From: Cognatilysobacter tabacisoli
GTDB lineage: Bacteria > Pseudomonadota > Gammaproteobacteria > Xanthomonadales > Xanthomonadaceae
Length of the DNA stretch: 64,000 nt
Assembly: GCF_003586305.1 (NCBI RefSeq)
Contig: NZ_QXJI01000001.1
Location: forward strand, 1,488,001-1,552,000
Direction: 5' to 3'
A program made the position numbers and the translations under genes. The notes beneath the pieces were generated by a model. It saw only the letters and a list, made by a program, of their open reading frames with translations. It did not search any database and had not been told where the DNA came from. Positions 57,083 to 64,000 of the stretch are shown here, in pieces (position 1 is the first letter of the stretch; each line of letters begins with the position of its first letter).

Positions 57083-57340
57083 ATGCGATTGCTCCTGCAA
57101 CAACGCCCTGCCGGGCCCGAGGCCCCGCGCTTCGTGCAGCTGATGCTCCAGCCCGACCTGCTGGGTGGCTGGACGCTGGTGCGCGAGAGCGGCCAGATCG
57201 GCGGACGCAGCACCCTGCGCAAGGAGCAGTACCTCGACCAGGCCGCCGCCCTCGCGGCGCTGGAACAGGCGCGCGACCAGCAGCTCAAGCGCGGCTTCCA
57301 GCTCATGTTCGCCCAAGGCGCGGACGCGCCGCGGAGCTGA
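57083..57340 (+). CDS. WGR domain protein (stand-alone, small)
   Basis: 85-residue protein made almost only of a WGR-type domain: [57 protein letters not shown]. The motif Trp-Gly-Arg is degenerate (GQIGGR). WGR domains of PARPs bind nucleic acid ends and activate the enzyme; single-domain bacterial versions are of unknown function. It lies between aroB and hemE as in related genomes. Cytoplasmic, no membrane segment. Confidence 0.85.
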   Translation: MRLLLQQRPAGPEAPRFVQLMLQPDLLGGWTLVRESGQIGGRSTLRKEQYLDQAAALAALEQARDQQLKRGFQLMFAQGADAPRS

Positions 57341-57443
57341 TCGCCACCGCCTGTCCTTGTTCGCCACCGCATGCGCCGGCCCGACGCTCGGGCCACGCAG
57401 TCGGCAGACGCCCCTGACTTCACCCCTTGCCCGAGCCATCCCC

Positions 57444-58514
57444 GTGACCGACCTGAAGAACGACCGCCTCCTGCGCGCGCTGCGCCGCCAGCCCGTCGAC
57501 CGCACCCCGGTGTGGCTGATGCGCCAGGCCGGGCGCTACCTGCCGGAGTACCGCGCGACGCGCAAACAGGCCGGCAGCTTCCTGGCGATGGCGAAGAACC
57601 CGGACTTGGCCTGCGAGGTCACCCTGCAGCCGCTGCGCCGGTTCCCGCTCGACGCGGCGATCCTGTTCTCCGACATCCTCACCGTGCCCGACGCGATGGG
57701 CCTGGGCCTGTATTTCGTCGAAGGCGAGGGCCCGAAATTCGAGCGCCCGGTGCGCACGCACGCCGACATCGCCCGCCTCGCCGTGCCGGACATGGGCACC
57801 GAGCTGCGCTACGTGATGGACGCGGTCAGCACCATCCGCCGCGAGCTGGCCGGCAGCGTGCCGCTGATCGGCTTCTCGGGCAGCCCGTGGACGCTGGCCT
57901 GCTACATGGTCGAAGGCGGCGGCAGCAAGGATTTCGCCCGGGTGAAGTCGCTCGCGCTCAATGACCCGGCCGCGATGCACCGGCTGCTCGACGTCACCAC
58001 CGACGCGGTGATCGCCTACCTCGCGGCGCAGCGCGACGCCGGCGCGCAGGCGCTGCAGGTGTTCGACACCTGGGGCGGGGTGCTGTCGCCGTCGATGTAC
58101 CGCGAGTTCTCGCTGCGCTACCTGCAACGGATCGCGCACGAACTGCCGCGCGGCGATGGCGAAGACCGCACCCCGCTGATCCTGTTCGGCAAGGGCAACG
58201 GCGCGCACCTGGAGGCGCTGGCCGACACCGGCACCGACGCGGTCGGCGTCGACTGGACCGTCGACCTCGGGGACGCGGTTCGCCGCACCGGCGGGCGCGT
58301 CGCTATCCAGGGCAACCTCGACCCGGTGACGCTGTACGCGTCGCCCGAGGCGATCCGCCGCGAAGCCGGGCGCGCGCTGGACGACTACGCCGCCGGCAAC
58401 GGCGGCTCGCGCGAGGGCCACGTGTTCAATCTCGGCCACGGCATGTCGCCGGACATGGACCCCGAGCACGCCGGCGCGCTGGTCGCGGCGGTGCACGAGC
58501 TCAGCGCGCGCTGA
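57444..58514 (+). CDS. hemE: Uroporphyrinogen decarboxylase HemE
   Basis: 356-residue haem biosynthesis enzyme converting uroporphyrinogen III to coproporphyrinogen [23 protein letters not shown] (catalytic Arg), [19 protein letters not shown] (catalytic Asp), [20 protein letters not shown] and [20 protein letters not shown] are present. Start GTG 57444; a longer upstream frame without family similarity is rejected. It competes with CysG in the window for uroporphyrinogen III. Confidence 0.96.
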   Translation: MTDLKNDRLLRALRRQPVDRTPVWLMRQAGRYLPEYRATRKQAGSFLAMAKNPDLACEVTLQPLRRFPLDAAILFSDILTVPDAMGLGLYFVEGEGPKFERPVRTHADIARLAVPDMGTELRYVMDAVSTIRRELAGSVPLIGFSGSPWTLACYMVEGGGSKDFARVKSLALNDPAAMHRLLDVTTDAVIAYLAAQRDAGAQALQVFDTWGGVLSPSMYREFSLRYLQRIAHELPRGDGEDRTPLILFGKGNGAHLEALADTGTDAVGVDWTVDLGDAVRRTGGRVAIQGNLDPVTLYASPEAIRREAGRALDDYAAGNGGSREGHVFNLGHGMSPDMDPEHAGALVAAVHELSAR

Positions 58515-58529
58515 GCACCCGGGCGCGCG

Positions 58530-61500
58530 TCACGGCGGCGCCGCGGCCGCGAGGTCGTCGACCAGCGCCGCCAGCCTGGCGCCGGTCACTGGCTTGCGGA
58601 TGAAGCGGTCGAATCCCGCGGCGCGCGCGAGCGGTTCGGCCTCCGCGTCGGCGCGCGCGGTGATCGCCACCAGCGGCATGGTCAGCCCCTGCGCGCGCAG
58701 CTGGCGCGCCAGCGCGAACCCGTCCATCCCGGGCAGGTCGAGGTCCAGCAGGCCGGCATCGAAACGGCCCGGTGACGCTTCGGCCAGCGCGGCCAGCGCG
58801 TGCGCGGCGTGCACCACGCGGTGGCCCTGGGCGCGCAGCAGGCCGGCGACGACGTCGGCCACGGTCGGATCGTCCTCGACCAGCAGCAGCGAGCACGGCG
58901 GGGCGCGCGCCGCATCGGACGCGGAAGTCGGGCCCGTCGCGACCAGGCCGGGGTCAGTGTCTGTCCGTGCATCTTCATCGGCGTCGGTGTCGGCGCACGT
59001 CTCGCGCGACAACACCGGCAGCGGGAGATCGACGGCGAACCGCGTCCCGTGGCCGACGGCGCTGTCGACTGCGATCGTGCCGCCCATCGCCGCCGCCAGC
59101 TCCTGGCAGATCGCCAGCCCAAGCCCGCTGCCGCCGTAGCGCGCGGCCGTGCGCGCGCCATCGGCCTGTTCGAAGCGTCGGAACAGGCGGACCTTGTGCT
59201 CTTCGTTGAGCCCCGGGCCGGTGTCCACCACCTCGAGCCGCACGCCGCCCGTCGCGCCCGGCGCCAGCCGCAGCGTGACCGTCCCCCGCTCGGTGAACTT
59301 GATCGCGTTGCCGACGAGGTTCATCAGGATCTGCCGGAGCCGGGCCGGGTCCCCGCGTACGTCGCGCGGCCCGTCGGCCGCCACCTCCCGCTCGAACGCC
59401 AGCCCGCGCTGCCGCGCAAGCGGAGCCATCAGCGCGACCACCTCGTCGACCAGCGCGAACAGGTCGATTGGCTCGTCCGACAGTTCGAGCTTGCCCGACT
59501 CGATGCGCGCCAGGTCTAGCGCGTCGTTGACCAGCCTGACCAGGTGCTCGCCGGCGGCGTGGATCGAACGCACGTAGCCGCGCTGACGGCCGTCGAGCTC
59601 GGTCGCGAGCAGCAGTTCGCTCATGCCGAGCACGCCGGTCATCGGCGTTCGCACTTCGTGGCCCAGCGTGGCGAGGAAGCGGGTCTTGGCGAGCGAGGCC
59701 TGGGTCGCCAGCTCACGCTCGCGCTGCGCCAGCTTCCATGCATGCCGCCGCTTGATCCGCGTGCGGTAGCCATCGGCGATCCACCACGCCAGCAGCAGCC
59801 CGCAGCCGACCGCGCCGAACAGCGCCGGCCACGTGCGCCACCACGGAGCGGCGACGCGGAACGACAGCGTGCGCACCGGAGACCAGGCGTTGTCGGCCGC
59901 GCGCGCCTTGATGCGCAGGGCATAGGCGCCCGGCGCCAGTCGCGAGAACACCCGCTCGCCGTCGGCGCCGACCTCGACCCAGTCGCTGTCGTGGCCGTCG
60001 AGACGGAACCGGTAGGCGTGGCTGCGCGCGTCGTCGAACGACAGCAGGCGCGCGATGACCCGGAGGTCGCGGTCGCCGGCCGCGAGCACGAACGGGCGCG
60101 ACGGATCGAACGCCGCACGCGCATCGCCGCGGCGTGCATCGACGGTCTCGATCGCCACCGGGGGCCCGACCGTGGCCGGGCGGACGACCGCGGGATCGAA
60201 CACCAGCAGGCCCTCGGGGTGGCCGACCAGCAAACGACCGTCGCTGACGCGCGCGACCGGTGCGCTGTCGAACTCCTGGCTCGGCAGGCCGCTGCGCACG
60301 CCGTAGCGCCGCAGCGCACGGGTGGCCGGGTCCAGGCGCAGCAGGCCACGGGTCGTGGTCACCCACACGATGCCGTTGCCGTCGAGCGTGAGCCCGCTGG
60401 GCGCCAGCACCGGCATGCCGTCTTCGGCGCCGAACACGTCGATCTGCTGCAGCCGTTCGCCATCCCATCGATGCCGGCTCAACTCGCCGACGCCGGCCAG
60501 CCAGACGTCGCCGTCCGGCGCGAGCGCGAAGCCGCACACCCGTCCCGCCGGCGCGCCGGGCACCGGGGTGAATCGACGCGCGCCGGCGTCCCACATCGAC
60601 AGCCCGTGCGAGCCCGCGAGCCACGGCGCGCCGTCTGCGCCGATCCCAATCTGCTGGAGGCTCGCACCGCTCGGCAGGCCGCGGCCGTCGCCGCCACGCA
60701 CGGATACGAGCACGCGCCCGTCGCGGTCACGGGCCTGCACGCCGGCCTGGATCGAGGCGATCCAGATTCCACCCTCGCCGTCCTCGGCGAAGCCGAACAC
60801 GATGTCATCCGGCGCAGGGTCCTGTGGATCGTCCACTCCCCATCGGCGGACGCGGCCGTCACGTATCGCGGCGATGCCGGCGTGGTAGCCGACCCACACG
60901 GTGCCCGCGCGGTCCTCGAACACGCCGACCGGCAGCGCGCCGTCGCCGACGTCGCGCACCACGTGCTCGATCGCGCCGGTTTCCGGGTCGAGCCGGTCGA
61001 GCACCCCGCCGCTGCCGACCAGCCACATGCTGCCGTCGCGCGCGCTGGCAATGCCGCGCACGTGCGCATTGGCGAGCGTGCGGTCGTCGCCGTCGACGCG
61101 GGACAGCACAGCGAACTGGCGCCACGACGCCGGCAGGTGCCAGAGCCCGTTGCCTGCGCTGGCGAACCACAGGCCGCCGTGGCGATCCTCCAGCGCGCCG
61201 AGCCATGCCGGCCGCACCGGCCCGCGCGCCTCGGGGCTGTGCAGTGGCACCACGGCCACGCCGTGCTCGCCGTCGTGGCCGAGTCCTTCGGGAATGTCGA
61301 GCCAGTGCCGGCCGCTGCGATCACGCAACAGCGTGTGCAGCACGCGCGCCTCCGCGCCCCACGGTTGCCGGTCGATCCTGCCGTCTGGACGCCGGACGCT
61401 GGCACCGCGCGCGGTGCTGATCCACAGCGCGCCGTCGGCGTCGGCCGTCAGCGCGTTGACCGTCGGGCTGGGCAGCGCTGTCGGCGGCAGCCGCTCGAAT

Positions 61501-62147
61501 CCGGTGCCGGTCCAGCGCGCGACGCCGCCCTTGGTGCCGACCCACAGGGTGCCGTCGGGGCCGGTGACGAGGTGGCTGACGCGCGCGTCCGGCAGGCTGC
61601 GCCGATCACCGGCGCGCGGCAGGAACCGGGTGATTCGCGCCGGCGTGCCGGGGTCGGCACGCACGCGGTAGAGGCCGCCGCCGGCGGTGCCCGCCCAGAC
61701 GGCGCCGTCAGGCGTCGAGGTCACCGCCCAGATGTCGTTGCTCTGCAGCAGCGGCGTGCGTCGACGATCGAAGCGCAGGGCCGGCGTTCGGGACGCATCG
61801 AGCATTACCAGGCCGGCGCTCGCCGTGGCGACCCACACGCGGTCGCGCGCGTCGACGTGCACCGACCACACGAACGAGTCGCCGAGCCCGTCCTCGCTGC
61901 GCCAGATCCGGTAGCGCGCGCCGTCGTAGCGTGCGAGGCCGTCGCTGGTGGCGATCCACAGGTAGCCGGAGCGGTCTTCGGCGATGCCGTTGATCCGGTT
62001 CGACGGCAGGCCGTCGGCCACCGTCAGCTGGCGCAGGCGCGGGGTTTCCGGAACCCCCGCGTGGCCGTGGCCGGTGGGGCCGCTCCACAGCGCGATGCCC
62101 AGCAGCGCCGCGCGCCACGCATTGCCGATCCGCCATCCTGGCGCCAT
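58530..62147 (-). CDS. Hybrid two-component sensor kinase with beta-propeller sensor (Reg_prop/Y_Y_Y)
   Basis: 1205-residue membrane sensor. N-terminal signal/anchor (about 1-30), then about 700 residues of two-component-regulator propeller repeats (for example GLPSNRINGIAEDRSGYLWI and SNDIWAVTSTPDGAVWAGTA) predicting a periplasmic 14-bladed double propeller. A Y_Y_Y domain (YRFRLDGHDSDWVEVGADGE) is followed by a membrane helix at about 775-795 (LFGAVGCGLLLAWWIADGY). HisKA has H-box His about 830 in FLATLGHEVRTPMTGVLGM; HATPase has NLVGNAIKFTERG and GSGLGLAICQELAAAMGG. A C-terminal receiver has phospho-Asp about 1135 in LLDLDLPGMDGFALARQ. No HTH follows, so output needs an Hpt or partner. AAGGAG supports ATG 62147. 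Confidence 0.93.
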   Translation of the reverse strand: MAPGWRIGNAWRAALLGIALWSGPTGHGHAGVPETPRLRQLTVADGLPSNRINGIAEDRSGYLWIATSDGLARYDGARYRIWRSEDGLGDSFVWSVHVDARDRVWVATASAGLVMLDASRTPALRFDRRRTPLLQSNDIWAVTSTPDGAVWAGTAGGGLYRVRADPGTPARITRFLPRAGDRRSLPDARVSHLVTGPDGTLWVGTKGGVARWTGTGFERLPPTALPSPTVNALTADADGALWISTARGASVRRPDGRIDRQPWGAEARVLHTLLRDRSGRHWLDIPEGLGHDGEHGVAVVPLHSPEARGPVRPAWLGALEDRHGGLWFASAGNGLWHLPASWRQFAVLSRVDGDDRTLANAHVRGIASARDGSMWLVGSGGVLDRLDPETGAIEHVVRDVGDGALPVGVFEDRAGTVWVGYHAGIAAIRDGRVRRWGVDDPQDPAPDDIVFGFAEDGEGGIWIASIQAGVQARDRDGRVLVSVRGGDGRGLPSGASLQQIGIGADGAPWLAGSHGLSMWDAGARRFTPVPGAPAGRVCGFALAPDGDVWLAGVGELSRHRWDGERLQQIDVFGAEDGMPVLAPSGLTLDGNGIVWVTTTRGLLRLDPATRALRRYGVRSGLPSQEFDSAPVARVSDGRLLVGHPEGLLVFDPAVVRPATVGPPVAIETVDARRGDARAAFDPSRPFVLAAGDRDLRVIARLLSFDDARSHAYRFRLDGHDSDWVEVGADGERVFSRLAPGAYALRIKARAADNAWSPVRTLSFRVAAPWWRTWPALFGAVGCGLLLAWWIADGYRTRIKRRHAWKLAQRERELATQASLAKTRFLATLGHEVRTPMTGVLGMSELLLATELDGRQRGYVRSIHAAGEHLVRLVNDALDLARIESGKLELSDEPIDLFALVDEVVALMAPLARQRGLAFEREVAADGPRDVRGDPARLRQILMNLVGNAIKFTERGTVTLRLAPGATGGVRLEVVDTGPGLNEEHKVRLFRRFEQADGARTAARYGGSGLGLAICQELAAAMGGTIAVDSAVGHGTRFAVDLPLPVLSRETCADTDADEDARTDTDPGLVATGPTSASDAARAPPCSLLLVEDDPTVADVVAGLLRAQGHRVVHAAHALAALAEASPGRFDAGLLDLDLPGMDGFALARQLRAQGLTMPLVAITARADAEAEPLARAAGFDRFIRKPVTGARLAALVDDLAAAAPP

Positions 62148-62223
62148 GCCCCGCTCCTTGCCGCCCCCGCGGCTGCCGGCGATCGTCGCAACGCCGAAGC
62201 GCGCGCGCAAGCCGCCCGACGCC

Positions 62224-62242
62224 CCGCAACGGTCCGTTGCGG
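62224..62242. repeat. Perfect inverted repeat in sensor kinase-yceI spacer
   Basis: CCGCAACG-GTC-CGTTGCGG, 8-bp arms with a 3-nt centre; a further half copy GCAACGG at 62250-62256. Positioned between the divergent kinase and yceI promoters; an operator candidate. Confidence 0.5.
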
Positions 62243-62273
62243 CGCCGCGGCAACGGCGTCACCGACGCGCGCC

Positions 62274-62279
62274 TAGAAT
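62274..62279 (+). promoter_or_regulatory. Putative -10 of first yceI gene
   Basis: TAGAAT, 30 nt before the ATG at 62310 and 31 nt downstream of the inverted repeat. Confidence 0.5.
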
Positions 62280-62309
62280 CGTCGGACCGTCGCTCCGTTC
62301 CGGTGGCCG

Positions 62310-63005
62310 ATGCTCCGACCTGCCCTGACCGCGCTCGCGGTGCTGCTCGCGTCCCCCGTCGCCCACGGCGCCGGCGTGGAGGCGTACCGCCTCGATCCGG
62401 TGCACACGCGGGTGGCCTTCGCCGTGTCGCACGCCGGCTTCTCCGACGCGATCGGCACGGTGTCCGGCAGCACCGGCACGCTGCGCTTCGATCCGGACGA
62501 CTGGCGCAGTGCGCAGCTGGACGTCACGGTCCCGCTGGATCGGCTCGACCTCGGCGACGCGAAGTGGAACGCCGCGACGCTGGCGCGCAACCTGCTCGAC
62601 GGCGAGCGCCACCCGCAGGCGCGCTTCGTGTCCGACGCGATCGAGCCCGTCGATGCCAACCGCGCCAAGGTCTGCGGGCAACTCACGCTGCGCGGCACGA
62701 CCGCGCCGCTGTGCCTGGACGTGAAACTCAACGCGCTCAAGCGCCACCCGCTGCCGCCGTTTCGCCGAACCGCAGGGTTTTCCGCGACCGCCACGCTCAG
62801 CCGGGCGGCGTTCGGCATTACCGCGTGGAAAAGCGTGATCGGCGACGAGGTCGCACTGCGCATCGAAGCCGAGGCGGTGCGCGATGGCGGCGCCGATCGG
62901 GAGGAAGCGCCCGTGGGCGACCCGACGCTGCAACCGGCGCCCGAGGCGGCGCCCGTCCCCCCGGCCGACGTCCCGCCCGACCCCGCCAAGGAGCCTGCGC
63001 CATGA
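62310..63005 (+). CDS. YceI family periplasmic protein (copy 1)
   Basis: 231-residue secreted protein: signal peptide 1-20 (AHG|AG), then a YceI lipocalin-like barrel (YRLDPVHTRVAFAVSHAGFS, FDPDDWRSAQLDVTVPLDRL, GQLTLRGTTAPLCLDVKLNA, AFGITAWKSVIGDEVALRI). YceI proteins bind polyisoprenoid lipids such as ubiquinone. The C-terminal about 35 residues are a Pro/Ala-rich tail (PAPEAAPVPPADVPPDP) that is not part of the fold. The stop overlaps the cytochrome b561 start by ATGA. Confidence 0.94.
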   Translation: MLRPALTALAVLLASPVAHGAGVEAYRLDPVHTRVAFAVSHAGFSDAIGTVSGSTGTLRFDPDDWRSAQLDVTVPLDRLDLGDAKWNAATLARNLLDGERHPQARFVSDAIEPVDANRAKVCGQLTLRGTTAPLCLDVKLNALKRHPLPPFRRTAGFSATATLSRAAFGITAWKSVIGDEVALRIEAEAVRDGGADREEAPVGDPTLQPAPEAAPVPPADVPPDPAKEPAP

Positions 63006-63583
63006 CCCTGAAGAACACCGTCGATCGCTGGGGCCCCGTCAGCCAGGGGCTGCACTGGCTGATCGTCGTGCTGATCCTGGCGATGGGCACGGTCGGGCTG
63101 GTGATGGTCGAGCTGCCGAAGTCGCCGAAGTATTTCTGGGTCTACGACCTGCACAAGTCGACCGGCATCACGGTGCTGGCGCTGGTGGCTCTGCGCCTGG
63201 CGTGGCGACTGTTCGCCGGCGCGCCGCGGCCGGTCGCCGGCACGCCGCGCTGGCAGGCGACGGTCGCCTCGGTCACGCACTGGGCGATGTACAGCCTGCT
63301 GTTCGCAATCCCGCTCAGCGGCTGGCTGTACGACTCGATGAGCGGGCTGCGGCCGCTGCGCTGGTTCGGCCTGTTCGTCGTGCCCAAGCTGGCTGCGCCG
63401 AACCCGGCGCTGCGCGAAACGATGGAGGAAGCGCACGAGCTGCTGTTCTCGGCGCTGATCGCCCTGGTGCTGGTGCACGCCGGCGCCGCGCTGTACCACC
63501 ATCTGTTCATGCGCGACGCGACGCTGCAGCGCATGCTGCCGGGCCGGCGCACCGTGTCCGGCGTTCCGCCGACGTCCCCCTGA
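63002..63583 (+). CDS. Cytochrome b561 (YceJ-type)
   Basis: 193-residue four-helix di-haem membrane protein. Predicted haem His ligands are His18 (GPVSQGLHWLIVV), His51 (YDLHKSTGITVL), His96-region (SVTHWAMYSLLF) and the last helix (LVLVHAGAALYHHLF). Family members transfer electrons between quinone and periplasmic acceptors. It sits between two yceI genes, as yceJ-yceI in E. coli but with an extra copy in front. Starts in the stop of the first yceI (ATGA) and is followed after 11 nt by the second. Confidence 0.95.
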   Translation: MTLKNTVDRWGPVSQGLHWLIVVLILAMGTVGLVMVELPKSPKYFWVYDLHKSTGITVLALVALRLAWRLFAGAPRPVAGTPRWQATVASVTHWAMYSLLFAIPLSGWLYDSMSGLRPLRWFGLFVVPKLAAPNPALRETMEEAHELLFSALIALVLVHAGAALYHHLFMRDATLQRMLPGRRTVSGVPPTSP

Positions 63584-63594
63584 AGGAGTTGCCC

Positions 63595-64000
63595 GTGCGC
63601 GCCGTTGCCGCCCTGTTCATTGCCGCGTCCCTCGTCGCGTCGCCCGCACTCGCCGCCGACTACGTGCAGGCGCCCGGCTCGACGCTGGGCTTCGCCAGCC
63701 GCTACGACGGCGAAGCCTTCACTGGCCGCTTCCCCGCCTTCACGACCCGGCTGAGCTTCGATCCGGCCCAGCTCGCCAAATCGAAACTCGACGTGGTCAT
63801 CCCGCTGGCCGGCACCACGACCGCGAATCCGGAACGCGACGAGACCCTGCTCGGCAGCGACTTCTTCAACGTGGCCAGGTTCGCGCAGGCGCGCTACACC
63901 GCCACCCGGTTCCGCAGCCTCGGCGGCAACCGCTACGCGGCCGACGGCTCGCTGTCGCTGCGCGGCGTGTCCAAGCCGGTGACCCTCACGTTCACGTGGA
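63595..64000 (+). CDS. YceI family periplasmic protein (copy 2, 3' end outside window)
   Basis: First 135 codons of a second YceI protein starting at GTG 63595 with AAGGAG upstream. Signal peptide MRAVAALFIAASLVASPALA, then YVQAPGSTLGFASRYDGEAF, LSFDPAQLAKSKLDVVIPLA, and FFNVARFAQARYTATRFRSL, SLRGVSKPVTLTFTW. Different enough from copy 1 to have a distinct ligand or partner. The open frame runs to the window edge; no stop seen. Too short for automatic detection here because it lacks its end. Confidence 0.92.
   Translation, partial: MRAVAALFIAASLVASPALAADYVQAPGSTLGFASRYDGEAFTGRFPAFTTRLSFDPAQLAKSKLDVVIPLAGTTTANPERDETLLGSDFFNVARFAQARYTATRFRSLGGNRYAADGSLSLRGVSKPVTLTFTW

Noticed and set aside
59544-62276. 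910-codon open frame on the plus strand opposite the sensor kinase
   Set aside because: No recognisable domain; the opposite strand encodes propeller, kinase and receiver motifs. Long shadow frames are expected at this GC content.

Overview
The window is 64 kb of very GC-rich, densely packed bacterial chromosome with no mobile element, CRISPR array, rRNA or recognisable tRNA. Gene content and order point to a gammaproteobacterium of the Xanthomonadaceae/Lysobacteraceae (Lysobacter, Luteimonas or Xanthomonas relatives). The clues are a suf operon with GNAT and Rieske tail genes, a fused CysNC, rpoN-hpf-hprK-rapZ-EIIA-HPr-EI-mgtE in one block, pilT/pilU, aroKB-WGR-hemE, and a PA2778/PA2779-type pair. 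The species is inferred, not proven. Most of the window is conserved housekeeping sequence. No gene-free stretch exceeds about 240 bases.

Layout. 1-4235: 3' part of sufC, then sufD, sufS, a small coiled-coil membrane protein, a GNAT and a Rieske ferredoxin. 4310-7339: Fur box, catecholate-type TonB receptor and a PepSY-type membrane protein. 7341-10658: hutD-like gene, comEA-like gene, an M20 dipeptidase with a His/Cys-rich tail, and a GlsB-type membrane protein. 10743-21950: almost the whole assimilatory sulfate reduction and cysteine pathway (cysNC, cysD, cysJ, cysI, cysH, a cysB-type regulator, cysG, cysK), without a sulfate transporter. 22089-23850: amgK-murU peptidoglycan recycling. 23886-30183: hda, perM and a DUF2066 gene divergent from purM-purN and two tandem DUF3108 genes. 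30299-35413: murA-ibaG divergent from kdsD-kdsC-lptC-lptA-lptB. 35529-43506: rpoN, hpf, hprK, rapZ, PTS EIIA/HPr/EI, mgtE. 43586-51808: lipoprotein esterase, pyrB-ruvX-yqgE, tag, pilT-pilU, yggS-proC-DUF4426. 51837-55178: cysteine peptidase lipoprotein (PA2778 type) with PA2779-type partner, orphan cobalamin-binding-like protein, pdxH, dodecin. 55336-58514: aroK-aroB-WGR-hemE. 58530-64000: a large hybrid sensor kinase divergent from yceI-cytochrome b561-yceI (the last gene runs off the end).

How the parts work together. CysDNC activates sulfate to PAPS, CysH reduces it to sulfite, CysJI with CysG-made siroheme reduces that to sulfide, and CysK fixes it as cysteine, the sulfur donor for SufS. 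The envelope theme is strong: MurA (de novo UDP-MurNAc) and AmgK/MurU (recycling bypass) sit with the Kdo/Lpt lipopolysaccharide genes. HprK, HPr-Ser46, RapZ and sigma-54 form a regulatory PTS with no sugar permease in view.

The observation I rate most worth checking is the translationally coupled pair at 51837-53203. The small exported protein ends in an LPAGG motif, a membrane segment and a short tail with one basic residue, like a C-terminal sorting signal. The overlapping gene encodes a secreted papain-fold Cys/His peptidase lipoprotein. A second pattern is several genes whose best -10 hexamer lies exactly 6 nt before the ATG, suggesting leaderless transcripts. One of these is a three-codon ORF in front of mgtE.
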